Source of the DNA: Saccharomonospora amisosensis
Lineage (GTDB): Bacteria; Actinomycetota; Actinomycetes; Mycobacteriales; Pseudonocardiaceae
DNA length: 64,000 nt
Assembly: GCF_011761185.1 (NCBI RefSeq)
Contig: NZ_JAAOYM010000001.1
Location: 868,001-932,000 of the forward strand
Direction: 5' to 3'
A model generated the notes under the pieces. It ran no database searches and had not been told where the DNA came from. It saw only the letters and a list, made by a program, of their open reading frames with translations. Numbering within the stretch: position 1 is the first letter of the stretch; every line of letters begins with the position of its first letter. This document shows, piece after piece, positions 17,970-26,405 of this stretch. Made by a program: the position numbers and the translations under genes.

Positions 17970-19121
17970 ATGGATCGTCGTCATTTCCTGCGTGCCGCCG
18001 TCGCCGGCGCCGGCACCGTGGCCTTCGGTTTCAGCGTGACGCCCACCGCGATCGCGTATCCCGCCCGGACCGGCCCGAGCCCGTACGGCGAGCTGCGGGC
18101 CGCCGATGCCAACGGCATCATGCTGCCGTCCGGTTTCACCAGCCGGGTGATCGCGCGCTCCGGGCACGCCGTCGCCGGCACCGGCTACCCCTGGCACAGC
18201 GCGCCCGACGGCGGTGCGTGCTTCGCCGATGGCACGGGTTGGATCTACGTATCGAACTCCGAGGCCGGCAGCGGCGCGGGTGGAGTGAGCGCGGTCCGCT
18301 TCGACTCCGCCGCCACGATCACCGACGCGTACCAGATCCTGTCCGGCACCACCCGCAATTGCGCGGGTGGGCCGACGCCATGGAACACCTGGATCTCGTG
18401 CGAGGAGCACGACGGCGGCTACTGCTGGGAGACCGACCCGTGGGGCGCCAAGGCCGCGGTGCGCCGCGACGCGATGGGCCGGTTCACCCACGAAGCCGCG
18501 GCATGCGACCTGGTCCGCGAGGTCGTCTATCTCACCGAGGACAAGCCCGACGGCGGCTTCTACCGGTTCGTTCCCGCCACGTGGGGTGACCTTTCCAGCG
18601 GCACACTCGAAGTACTCACCGACGAGCTCACCTGGGTAACGATCTCGGACCCGGAGGGCAGGCCCCGTGCTACCCGCAGGCAGGTGCCGAACATGAAGGT
18701 CTTCAACGGTGGCGAGGGTGCCTTCTACCGCAACGATGTCTGCTATTTCACCACCAAGGGCGACAACAAGGTGTGGGCATACAACGCCGCGTCGAACACC
18801 CTCGACGTCGTCTACGACGACAACCTCACTTCGAACCCACCGCTGTCCGGTGTGGACAACATCACCGCCGACAGCCACGTCGGTGATCTCTACGTCGCCG
18901 AGGACGGCGGGAACATGGAAATCTGCGTCATCACACCCGACGACGTCGTCGCGCCGTTCCTGCGGGTCACCAACCAGAACTCCTCCGAACTGTGCGGAGT
19001 GGCATTCAACCCGGCCGGCGACCGGATGTACTTCTCCTCGCAGCGTGGCACCGCCGGTTCGTCCAGCGATGGCATCACCTACGAGATCAACGGCCCGTTC
19101 CGCACCTCGCTGACCGGTTGA
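17970..19121 (+). CDS. PhoX/DUF839 family secreted phosphatase
   Basis: A 383-residue protein with a Tat-like signal (MDRRHFLRAAVAGAGTVAFG) and then a beta-propeller-like DUF839 domain. Typical motifs are present: TRNCAGGPTPWNTWISCEE, EEHDGGYCWE, HEAAACDL, KGDNKVWAYN, DNITADSHVGDLYVAEDGG and NQNSSELCGVAFNP. In PhoX the metal cluster (Fe/Ca) is bound by a similar CEE and D/E set. It is shorter than classical PhoX (over 600 aa), so it belongs to the shorter actinobacterial branch whose substrate is less certain. ATG 17970 follows GGAGG by 6 nt. It probably releases phosphate outside the membrane. Confidence 0.85.
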   Translation: MDRRHFLRAAVAGAGTVAFGFSVTPTAIAYPARTGPSPYGELRAADANGIMLPSGFTSRVIARSGHAVAGTGYPWHSAPDGGACFADGTGWIYVSNSEAGSGAGGVSAVRFDSAATITDAYQILSGTTRNCAGGPTPWNTWISCEEHDGGYCWETDPWGAKAAVRRDAMGRFTHEAAACDLVREVVYLTEDKPDGGFYRFVPATWGDLSSGTLEVLTDELTWVTISDPEGRPRATRRQVPNMKVFNGGEGAFYRNDVCYFTTKGDNKVWAYNAASNTLDVVYDDNLTSNPPLSGVDNITADSHVGDLYVAEDGGNMEICVITPDDVVAPFLRVTNQNSSELCGVAFNPAGDRMYFSSQRGTAGSSSDGITYEINGPFRTSLTG

Positions 19122-19248
19122 CACCCCAGCTGATCGACACGAGTGGCCGGTGTCGCTGCTGACGCATCGGCCATTCACGTCAGTGAGCCGACGCGGACAG
19201 TCGGCCCGGCCTGCCGTATCTCCACGGCAACCGCTGGCAGTCAGCGGA

Positions 19249-19815
19249 TCACGCGGCGCCTCCGACGCTGCTGAGAAGCCGCTCCACGAACCAGAACAGC
19301 CCGAAGGTCGCGGCCATGCCCGCGGCCACAGGTTGTGCGTGTTTCGACCAGTCTCTCCTGCGAATGAGCAGCAGCAGCGGGAAGACGACGGTGATGATTA
19401 GCAGTTGTCCCGCTTCGATGCCGAGGTTGAACCCGAGCAGGCCGCCCGCGAGCGCTCCGCCGGTCTCACCGCCGAGGCTCAGGTTGGTCGCGAAACCCAG
19501 GCCGTGCACCAGTCCGAAGCCGAACACGAGGTACGGCTGGTGCCGTGGTTCCCTGGCGAGCGCCGTCTCGGCAGCGGCGTACACAATAGACAGCGCGATG
19601 AGCGGTTCGATGATCGCGTCGGGGACGTGGACCCAGCCGAAGACAGCCATGGCGAGGGTGGCGCTGTGCGCGACAGTGAAGCAGGTGACCAGTATCATCA
19701 CCGCCCGCCACGTTGTCGCGCCCAACAGCAGCACAACAACGAACAGCAGGTGGTCGAACCCGCCGAGGATGTGCTCGATCCCAACGGGGGCGTTCTCGAC
19801 CAACGCAGAGATCAT
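19249..19815 (-). CDS. HupE/UreJ-like membrane protein
   Basis: A 188-residue protein with about six transmembrane helices. It carries the HupE/UreJ_2 signature: GIEHILGGFDHLLFVVVLLL near residue 12, TCFTVAHSATLAMAVFGW and FGFGLVHGLGFATNLSLG, with several conserved His/Asp residues inside helices that suggest metal (Ni or Co) handling. No hydrogenase or urease gene lies near, so the metal link is only from the family. It overlaps the upstream gene by 4 nt (ATGA), so the two are coupled. Confidence 0.8.
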   Translation of the reverse strand: MISALVENAPVGIEHILGGFDHLLFVVVLLLGATTWRAVMILVTCFTVAHSATLAMAVFGWVHVPDAIIEPLIALSIVYAAAETALAREPRHQPYLVFGFGLVHGLGFATNLSLGGETGGALAGGLLGFNLGIEAGQLLIITVVFPLLLLIRRRDWSKHAQPVAAGMAATFGLFWFVERLLSSVGGAA

Positions 19816-20477
19816 GCTTCCCCGCCCTTTTCTGTACCCGCAGCGCGTGCGCGCAGCAGCCAGCCGATTCTGCCGACCACCCCGGCCGCCGCGACGGCGA
19901 TGATGAGCGGCACCCAGCCGCTCCAAGGTTTGGTCGCGGTTGTGCCGAAGTCCCAGCGGTGGGTGTCGTTCGACTTGGTGTAGATGACTTCCCCTGGCTC
20001 GGCCTCGGCAATGGCTTTCGTCCGGTAGCGCTCGTCGACGTCCGTGAGCGCGGTGATCTGGACGTCCACCGCTGCCACCTCGGCCGGGCAGGTGAAGGTG
20101 AGTGGCATGCCCTTGCCCAGGAACGTCTCCGCGTCGTCTGGGACGGAGCCCACCTCGCCGGTACACCGTGTCCCGGCCTGGGTGACGCTGATGTGTGCGA
20201 GCAGGTAGTCGCGGACCGCGGGTGAGCGGCGGATCGCCTGGAAGGCGGTGATCGTGCCCGGTGGGGTGGGCAGCGCGCCGACGGTGTGCCCCAGCGAGAC
20301 CCAATCGTCCTCTGAGGCGATCCAGGACACCGTCACGGTGTCGCCGTCGGCCGCGAGTTGGGCGCCGAGCGGTGATCCGAGCGGGTGGGCGTCCGCGGCA
20401 ACTGGGCTGGTGATCACCGCGAGTGGTACCAGCGCACAAAGGGCCTGCCACCGCCACCGCGTGAGTATGGAGGACAC
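19812..20477 (-). CDS. Secreted or membrane-anchored protein paired with the HupE-like protein
   Basis: A 221-residue protein with an N-terminal signal peptide (about residues 8-30, ending ADAHP), a beta-rich extracytoplasmic domain, and a C-terminal transmembrane helix (WVPLIIAVAAAGVVGRIGWL) followed by a short basic tail. I know of no named domain. The mature N-terminus AHPLGSPLG with an exposed His is typical of proteins found beside HupE/UreJ_2 genes. Two cysteines (CTGE and FTCPAE) could form a disulfide. Start GTG 20477 follows AAAGGA. It probably works with the HupE-like protein. Confidence 0.65.
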   Translation of the reverse strand: MSSILTRWRWQALCALVPLAVITSPVAADAHPLGSPLGAQLAADGDTVTVSWIASEDDWVSLGHTVGALPTPPGTITAFQAIRRSPAVRDYLLAHISVTQAGTRCTGEVGSVPDDAETFLGKGMPLTFTCPAEVAAVDVQITALTDVDERYRTKAIAEAEPGEVIYTKSNDTHRWDFGTTATKPWSGWVPLIIAVAAAGVVGRIGWLLRARAAGTEKGGEA

Positions 20478-20520
20478 TCGAGGTCCTTTGCTGTCCTTGG
20501 CTTGCCTGGTGGTTGCGGAG

Positions 20521-20563
20521 TCGCCGCACGCGAGCCACGGTTGTCGTGGCTCGCGTGCGGCGA
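20521..20563 (-). terminator. Perfect 19-bp stem hairpin, likely terminator of the phosphoesterase gene
   Basis: TCGCCGCACGCGAGCCACG at 20521-20539 is exactly reverse-complementary to 20545-20563 across a 5-nt loop. It lies 11 nt past the stop of the metallophosphoesterase gene, on its downstream side. There is no T-tract, which is common in high-GC actinobacteria. Confidence 0.75.
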
Positions 20564-20573
20564 GCGGTGGTGC

Positions 20574-22607
20574 TCAGCCGGTTGGCTGCGCGAACTTCTC
20601 CGTGCGGAACTGCATCGGCGGGCGTTCGTCAACGACCTCGAACTGGATGCTGCTGACGAACTCGCGACCGTCCGCGTCGGTTGCCCTCACGGTGGCGGTA
20701 TGGCCACCCACCTCAAGATCGGCGGGCAGGGGCAACCGCCACAGGTGGCTGGACCGGTCGGCCCACAACCAGCGGGGCAGCGGCTGTGCCGGGCCGGGGC
20801 CGAACTTGTCGCCGCGGAAGACCTCCCAGCCTTGGGCGCGCGCGTCACCGGAGGTGCTCGCGAGCCCGTAGCGGGTCACCTGCACTTGCCGCATGACGGC
20901 GTACGGGTCGGTGTACTCCGCACCGGCGCGCTGCCCCTCGCCCGTCGCATTCTGGGTGGGGGTGGCCCGCACCGGTTCTCGGTCGTCGATCCGCACGGTG
21001 ACTTCGGAGCTGGTGGTGCCGTTCCAGACGTTGGCCACCAGCCAGCTACCCCCGTCGGCCAGGTCCGCAGTCGTCAGCAGGTTGGGGTCGCCGAGGTCGT
21101 TGATGTTCACCGGCGGTGGCGTCGCCGAGGTCGGTGGGTTCTGCGCACTCCACTCGTCGATGGCGCGGTACCACTCACGGAAGAACGGCGACGACAGCGA
21201 CAGCGACATCTGCTCGTCGGCGGGGCGCCCGGTGGCGCGGTAGGTGTCGACGTACTCGTTGCCGTCCACCTTGAGGTTCACGTAGCCGGGTGGCGCGCCG
21301 CCGCGTTGCAGGGTTTCGGGCAGGCCGTCGACGCCGAGGTCGCCGGTCCACCACGAGCCGGATGCCGCGCCCACCACGATGTGCTGAAACGGCACCGCGT
21401 TGACGCCGACGTTGTCCTTCCAACCCGCGTAGCTGTCGCCCCGCTCGAAGTTCTCCAGGGCTTGCGTGTGGCCGGACACCGAGAGCGCGGGTCGGCCGTC
21501 GAGCAGTCGGTACAGCTCGGTGACGTCGTCGGTCTGGTGCTTGGTGGTGTTCATGTCGCGGTAGCCCACCAGCGGGATGTGCGTGGCGATGACGACAAGC
21601 TTGTCCTTCGGCACGGTGGCCAGGTCGTTGGCCACCCACGCCAGCTGCTCCTCGCCGATCACCCCGTTGTAGGTCGGGTGGTTCGTGGGGTCGTCGCAGA
21701 AGGCGTGTTTGCCGTCGGCGTTGTCGTCCGGGGTGCACGGGTAGCGCACGTTGTCCAGCCCGATGAAGTGCATGTCACCGACGTCGTAGGAGTAGTACGA
21801 CGGTCCGATCTCGCGCCGATAAGTGTCGAACGAGTTCTTGTCGTCGGTGGCGTCGAAGTCGATGTCGTGGTTTCCGGGCACCGCTCGCACCGGAACGTCG
21901 GACAGGCCCATCACCTGCTTGATGCGCGGGTACAGGCCGAGGTCATCACCGGTTACGTCGCCGACGATGAGTGCGCCACACGCGTCGAGGTCGTCACGCT
22001 GAGCCAGGTCGGCGACGACGCCGTCACGCAGGTATCCGATCTCCCGGTTGCTGTAGGTCTGCGTGTCACCGATGACGGCGCAGTCCATCTCGCCCCGCTC
22101 GGGGGAGCGCAGCAGTGGGAAGTTGATCGCCTTGGGCAGCGGACCGGTCGGGGGCAGGCCGTCGAACCGCAGGTCGGGCGAGCCGTCCGGGAGGTGGTGA
22201 TAGAAGAACTGCGGGAACCCGTCGGAGTCCACCGGCGTCAGGTACCCCGATGGTTTGGTCACGAACACGGTCATGCCGTCATACACCGGCAGCTCGTAGC
22301 TGCCGTCGCGGCCGGTGCGCACCACGTCCCTCCCGTTCGAGACGGCGACACCCGCGACCCCTCGCTCACGGTTCCCGTCGTGACGGCTGTCCCGATCGAC
22401 GTCGTGGAACACGACGCCTCGTGCTGTCTTCGGTGGCTCGGCGGCGGAGTCACGCACCACCTCGACCGAGCCCACGTAGTCGGTCGGCTTGATCGCGGAC
22501 TGGTCACCTGCTGAGGACGCCGAGACCGTTGCCGTCGCGACGGCCAGCGTCACCGCAACGACGCTGCCTCGTCGAAACCACGATCTTCTTCGTAATAGCT
22601 TCGTCAT
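20574..22607 (-). CDS. Secreted calcineurin-like metallophosphoesterase, three-domain type
   Basis: A 677-residue protein. The signal peptide is at residues 1-33. An N-terminal SdrD-like/transthyretin-like domain follows (GVVFHDVDRDSRHDGNRERG with a Ca-binding DxDxDxxxDxxE look, then GRDGSYELPV). The central phosphoesterase domain has IGDTQTY, LIVGDVTGDDLGLY, VPGNHDID, VIATHIPL and SGHTQALENF, the metal ligands of the family. The last 200 residues are a C-terminal beta domain (as in PF16370/PF16371 proteins). It probably cleaves phosphodiesters outside the cell. ATG 22607 has GAGGTG before it. It may belong with the neighbouring phosphatases in phosphate scavenging. Confidence 0.88.
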   Translation of the reverse strand: MTKLLRRRSWFRRGSVVAVTLAVATATVSASSAGDQSAIKPTDYVGSVEVVRDSAAEPPKTARGVVFHDVDRDSRHDGNRERGVAGVAVSNGRDVVRTGRDGSYELPVYDGMTVFVTKPSGYLTPVDSDGFPQFFYHHLPDGSPDLRFDGLPPTGPLPKAINFPLLRSPERGEMDCAVIGDTQTYSNREIGYLRDGVVADLAQRDDLDACGALIVGDVTGDDLGLYPRIKQVMGLSDVPVRAVPGNHDIDFDATDDKNSFDTYRREIGPSYYSYDVGDMHFIGLDNVRYPCTPDDNADGKHAFCDDPTNHPTYNGVIGEEQLAWVANDLATVPKDKLVVIATHIPLVGYRDMNTTKHQTDDVTELYRLLDGRPALSVSGHTQALENFERGDSYAGWKDNVGVNAVPFQHIVVGAASGSWWTGDLGVDGLPETLQRGGAPPGYVNLKVDGNEYVDTYRATGRPADEQMSLSLSSPFFREWYRAIDEWSAQNPPTSATPPPVNINDLGDPNLLTTADLADGGSWLVANVWNGTTSSEVTVRIDDREPVRATPTQNATGEGQRAGAEYTDPYAVMRQVQVTRYGLASTSGDARAQGWEVFRGDKFGPGPAQPLPRWLWADRSSHLWRLPLPADLEVGGHTATVRATDADGREFVSSIQFEVVDERPPMQFRTEKFAQPTG

Positions 22608-22813
22608 GACACCTCGTTCTGCAGTCGCAACATTCGGAGGAACTGGACATTCGGCCCGACGTGACCCTCACTCACTGCGCTGACGAACGCCGCATCTCGT
22701 CCGTGAAGCACGAATGGCGATCGCGTTAATTTCAGTCATAAAGCGACCACGCTGCTGCCCACGGAAAGCGCCGGGCCTATCGGTGCAGGCGGCTGCCTTC
22801 GAACGGGCTGTTC

Positions 22814-22848
22814 GCCGCCTTCCTCGTCGCCCCGACGAAGAAGGCGGC
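22814..22848 (-). terminator. Strong hairpin downstream of the phoD pseudogene
   Basis: GCCGCCTTCCTCGTCG at 22814-22829 pairs with CGACGAAGAAGGCGGC at 22833-22848 with one mismatch and a 3-nt loop. It lies about 45 nt past the remnant stop codon at 22892, as expected for a terminator of the former leftward gene. Confidence 0.65.
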
Positions 22849-22891
22849 GGCGGGTGCGTACTGCGCACCGGCTGGCCACGTGGGTCCGGGT

Positions 22892-23640
22892 TCAGTCTCG
22901 CGGAGGGATCTCGGTCGTGTGCGGTACCGCGCCGTTGATGTCGCGAAACCGCACGGTCATCACTTCGGTGGCCGCCTCGATGGTGACCTCGCCGAAGAAC
23001 TGATGGCCGAACACCGGGTTGTTCATTTCGGTCGACGGTGCGAGCTTCTCGAAGACCACCCGCAGGCCGAAGGTGACGTGTTACCGTGCCCGGCCACCTG
23101 CACGGCCGCGTTCAGCGGACCGGACACGAACTCCCAGAACGGGTCGAAGTCGGTGAAGGACGCCAGGGAGGGGTCGTAGTGGTGCGCCGAGGTGAAATGC
23201 ACGTCCGCGGTCAGCCACACCATGTTGCGGATCTTGTTGCGCTTGGCGAACGAGAGCAGTTCGGCGATCCCCAGCTCCCGGCCGAGCAAGGTGCCGTAGC
23301 GGCGCACCCGGTAGATGCGGCCGTCCCCGGCACGTTGCGGTGTGATCGGTCGACGGTGTGAGCAGCGGGCCCCGGATCTGCCGTGTCACACGGAAGTCAT
23401 CGAACGGGCTCACCTCGATCCGCATGCGTACGGCACGGTCGGCGAGGGCCCACACGATGGCGTCTTTCGCGCTGACGTCGCCCGCCTGTATGCCGTGAGT
23501 GATCAGGGACTTCCTGAGCGGGCAAGGGCAGGAGCTACCTGTGTGGGTGCGAGTGCGGACGCGACGACCGCGCCGCCGGTGAGCAGCAGCGAGCGGCGGG
23601 ACAGCAGGGAGTCGGTTCGGGAGCGTTTCTGGCCATGGCT
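22892..23640 (-). pseudogene. Decayed second PhoD alkaline phosphatase
   Basis: Pieces of one PhoD protein occur in order but in different frames. First is a Tat signal at about 23620-23530 (LLSRRSLLLTGGAVVASALA). Then, after a shift at about 23515, comes the N-terminal domain LITHGIQAGDVSAKDAIVWA through RQIRGPLLTPSTDH. The segment then jumps directly to the C-terminal half of the catalytic domain (IRNMVWLTADVHFTSAHHYD and SFTDFDPFWEFVSGPLNAA). After another shift at about 23085 it ends with TFGLRVVFEKLAPSTEMNNP, then VFGHQFFGEVTIEA, with a stop at 22892. The central catalytic region (FASCQ, GDYIYE, DDHE) is deleted. At least two frameshifts and one large deletion make it non-functional. Distant from the intact phoD in sequence, so not a recent copy. 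Confidence 0.88.
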
Positions 23641-23892
23641 GGCTCCAAGTGGTCGACGTAGCGTGTGCCGCCCGGGACGGTCGCTGCCAGTCTTCGACAC
23701 CATGCCGGAGCATCGACCCGCTCCACGCCAGCTGTCCGACGGGTGAACTGTCGGTGCCCGCAGCGCGAACACGGCGACTCCTGGCTACCTGTGCCGCACT
23801 GGAGATCGAGGAGGCGTCCGGTGGCGAGCTGCTACGCCGCCCGACCGGGGCGTGTCACGGCCGGACGAGGAGGGTGGCCGTGCGTGTGGCGT

Positions 23893-25155
23893 TCAACGGT
23901 TCACCTCGATCAGGAGCGGGGCCGCGAGGGCGGTCTGGTCCTTTGCGCTCGGGTGCCGCCGGGTGCCCGACAGGGCCAGAGCGGCCGCCGCGGTCAGCAG
24001 GATTGCGGCGACGGGGAAGGCGCCAGGAACGGACAGCAGGCTGACGGCGAGCGCGCCGAGCACGGGCCCGCCGACCTGTCCCAGATCAAGCAGCCCGCTC
24101 ACCATGCCCACCGCGGTGCCGCGCGCTTCGGCGGGTATCACCGCGGCTGCCACGTTGAGCACGGACTGGACGAGTGCGGCGAAGCAGAATCCCTGGGCCA
24201 ATCGCAACGGCAGCAACATCTCCGGTGCGGTGGGCAGCGCCTGCAGGCCGACGGCGACACCGCAGCACGCGGTCGCGATCGCGAAGCCGGCGTGTACCGA
24301 GCGCCGGTCGTTGCGCCTGCCCCACCACAGCCCACCCGGCAGCGACGCCGCCCACGTGACCGCCTGCAGTGTCCCTACCCACACCGTCGCGGACGCCATT
24401 GAACTGGTGATCTGCTCTACTCGCGGGGCGAAAACCACTACCAGCGCGTAGATGGCCGCCTGTGCGAGGAGACCGGCCAGCAGGATCGAGCGGCTGTACC
24501 GGTTGCCCAGCAGCCGAATCGCCACCTCCCGCAGTGCCCATCTCGATTCGCCGCCGCCATGTCCGGGTGCGCCGTCATGTGCGCGAGGCAGCACGACGAG
24601 CGCCAGGCAGGCGGAGGCCAGCAGCAGCGCCGCGACGCAGCCGAACAGCGCCTCGAAGCCGAACTGTCCGGCGAGCACGCTGCCGACCAGAGGTCCGAGC
24701 AACGAGCCTGCCGCGGTGGCGCCGAACAACCCGCCCAGCGCACGGCCTCGCCTGCCGGGTGCGGACAGCGAACTGACGTAGGTGGCCGTCGCACTCGCCA
24801 CCCCGCCGAATGCGCCCTGCAGGAGGCGATAGGTGAGGAACTCGCCGGGACCGTCAGCCAGCGACAGCAACCCGACCGCGAGTGCCAGTCCCGCGTGCGC
24901 GCGCACCACCATGGCCTTGTGGCCGTACCGGTCACCAACCATCCCCCACAGCGGTGCGGTGATCAGCTGGGTCACCGCGGGCGCGGCCAGCGCGACCGCG
25001 GTCCACCACGGCACGGCCGCGGCCGTGACTCCGAGGTCCGAAAGGTAGAACGGGAGCAGCGGGACCACGACGGTGAGCCCGGCTACGGCGGCGAACTGGC
25101 CGAACCACAGCACTGGGACGGCGCGGTTGCGCGGCAGGCTGAGCGGAGCGTCCAT
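23893..25155 (-). CDS. MFS exporter, probably for a siderophore
   Basis: A 420-residue protein with 12 predicted helices and the MFS motif A between helices 2 and 3 (GMVGDRYGHKAMVV). The second-half equivalent is LWWGRRNDRRSV. It is of drug/metabolite-efflux type. An iron box lies 117 nt upstream of its start, and it is divergent from the ferri-siderophore ABC operon, which suggests export of the cognate siderophore; no siderophore synthetase is in the window. GTG 25158 is an equally possible start. Confidence 0.8.
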   Translation of the reverse strand: MDAPLSLPRNRAVPVLWFGQFAAVAGLTVVVPLLPFYLSDLGVTAAAVPWWTAVALAAPAVTQLITAPLWGMVGDRYGHKAMVVRAHAGLALAVGLLSLADGPGEFLTYRLLQGAFGGVASATATYVSSLSAPGRRGRALGGLFGATAAGSLLGPLVGSVLAGQFGFEALFGCVAALLLASACLALVVLPRAHDGAPGHGGGESRWALREVAIRLLGNRYSRSILLAGLLAQAAIYALVVVFAPRVEQITSSMASATVWVGTLQAVTWAASLPGGLWWGRRNDRRSVHAGFAIATACCGVAVGLQALPTAPEMLLPLRLAQGFCFAALVQSVLNVAAAVIPAEARGTAVGMVSGLLDLGQVGGPVLGALAVSLLSVPGAFPVAAILLTAAAALALSGTRRHPSAKDQTALAAPLLIEVNR

Positions 25156-25271
25156 CACGGCACCGCCGTTCTCGCTGGCCAGCCGTCGTCGTAGCCAAGA
25201 TCCGGGTAGGCGGCTGCCACAGCGGTCTCGCCCCTCACGGTGCTCCCTCGGCTCGGTGCCTCGATCTGATG

Positions 25272-25290
25272 TTAGGCAAGGCTAAGCTAA
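25272..25290. promoter_or_regulatory. Iron box (DmdR/IdeR operator)
   Basis: TTAGGCAAGGCTAAGCTAA matches the consensus TTAGGTTAGGCTAACCTAA at 16 of 19 positions. It lies in the divergent region, 117 nt upstream of the MFS exporter and 93 nt upstream of the permease gene. Iron-loaded DmdR1/IdeR should bind and repress here. Confidence 0.85.
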
Positions 25291-25357
25291 TCGACACTGG
25301 TCTAGTCAATGCGCCGAGAGTCACAGCGAGAGCGGTCGGCGACCTGTTCCGTGGAAG

Positions 25358-25376
25358 TTAGGTATGCCTTACATTA
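25358..25376 (+). promoter_or_regulatory. Iron box overlapping the -10 of the siderophore uptake operon
   Basis: TTAGGTATGCCTTACATTA, 12 of 19 consensus positions. It contains TACATT at 25370-25375, a -10 element exactly 7 nt before the ATG at 25383, with no Shine-Dalgarno between them. The transcript is therefore probably leaderless and the repressor would sit directly on the promoter core. Confidence 0.75.
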
Positions 25377-25382
25377 GTCCGC

Positions 25383-26405
25383 ATGTCATGGGCGGGGGCG
25401 CGATCACTCGGCAGACCGGCCATCGGCCTGCTTGTCGCACTGCTGCTACTCACGGCCGCGGTGCTGTTCGGCCTGGCCTTCGGTAGCCGTGCTCTGCCAC
25501 TGCCCGACGTACTGCACGTTTTGGTCAGGCGTGACGAGAGCGACGCGGCGATCATCGTGTGGGAGCAGCGCATTCCGCGAACACTGCTGGGGGTGCTGGT
25601 CGGCGCCGCGCTGGGCGTCAGCGGAGTGCTCGCCCAGGCCATCACCCGCAACCCGCTGGCTGATCCGGCGCTGCTCGGTGTGTCGGCCGGTGCGGCGCTG
25701 GCGATCGTCGTCGGGACCTTCGCGTTCGGCATCACGACCTTGGCGACACAGATCGTGGCCGCCAGCGTAGGCGCGGCGGTGGTTGGTGGGGCTGTGCTGT
25801 CGCTGGCAGGCTACGGTCGCGCCGGTATGGCACCGTCGTCGCTCGCCCTGGTGGGGTTGTCGGTGTCCGCGATGATCGTGGCGGTCATCTCCGTCCTGGT
25901 CCTGCTCGACGCCAAGACCCTCGACGAGTACCGGTTCTGGCTGGTGGGTGCGTTCGCGGGTCGGGGGACCCCTACCCTCACCACCGTCACGCCGGTGCTG
26001 CTCGCCGGATTGGCGCTCACCGGCGTGGCCGTGCGCGGGCTGGATGCGCTGGCGCTCGGCGACGACGTGGCGCGTGGCATCGGCATCCGGGTCAGCCGAA
26101 CCCGACTCGTCGCCGGACTCGGTGTCATCCTGCTGACGTCGACCGCTGTCGCGGCGGTCGGGCCGATCGGCTTTGTCGGGCTGGTTGTACCGCATGCCGC
26201 CCGCGCGCTCACCGGACCGAGGCACGGTTGGCTGCTGCCCTACGCGGCGGTGCTCGGTGCGACGCTGCTGGTCGCGGCCGATGTGGTCGGACGGGTAGTC
26301 GTGCGGCCGGGGGAACTGCAGGTCGGCGTGGTCACGGCGGTCGTCGGCGCTCCGGTCGTGCTGCTGCTGGTGCGGCGGGCCAAGCTCGCAGGAGCGGTGC
26401 TGTGA
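25383..26405 (+). CDS. FecCD-type siderophore ABC permease (first)
   Basis: A 340-residue protein with about ten helices. FecCD family signatures are present: IVWEQRIPRTLLGVLVGAAL, GVSGVLAQAITRNPLADPAL, LLGVSAGAALAIV and GPIGFVGLVVPHAARALTGP (the cytoplasmic loop that meets the ATPase). It imports ferri-siderophore together with the second permease and the FepC-like ATPase encoded next. It overlaps the next gene by 4 nt (GTGA) and has an iron box directly at its start codon. Confidence 0.93.
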   Translation: MSWAGARSLGRPAIGLLVALLLLTAAVLFGLAFGSRALPLPDVLHVLVRRDESDAAIIVWEQRIPRTLLGVLVGAALGVSGVLAQAITRNPLADPALLGVSAGAALAIVVGTFAFGITTLATQIVAASVGAAVVGGAVLSLAGYGRAGMAPSSLALVGLSVSAMIVAVISVLVLLDAKTLDEYRFWLVGAFAGRGTPTLTTVTPVLLAGLALTGVAVRGLDALALGDDVARGIGIRVSRTRLVAGLGVILLTSTAVAAVGPIGFVGLVVPHAARALTGPRHGWLLPYAAVLGATLLVAADVVGRVVVRPGELQVGVVTAVVGAPVVLLLVRRAKLAGAVL

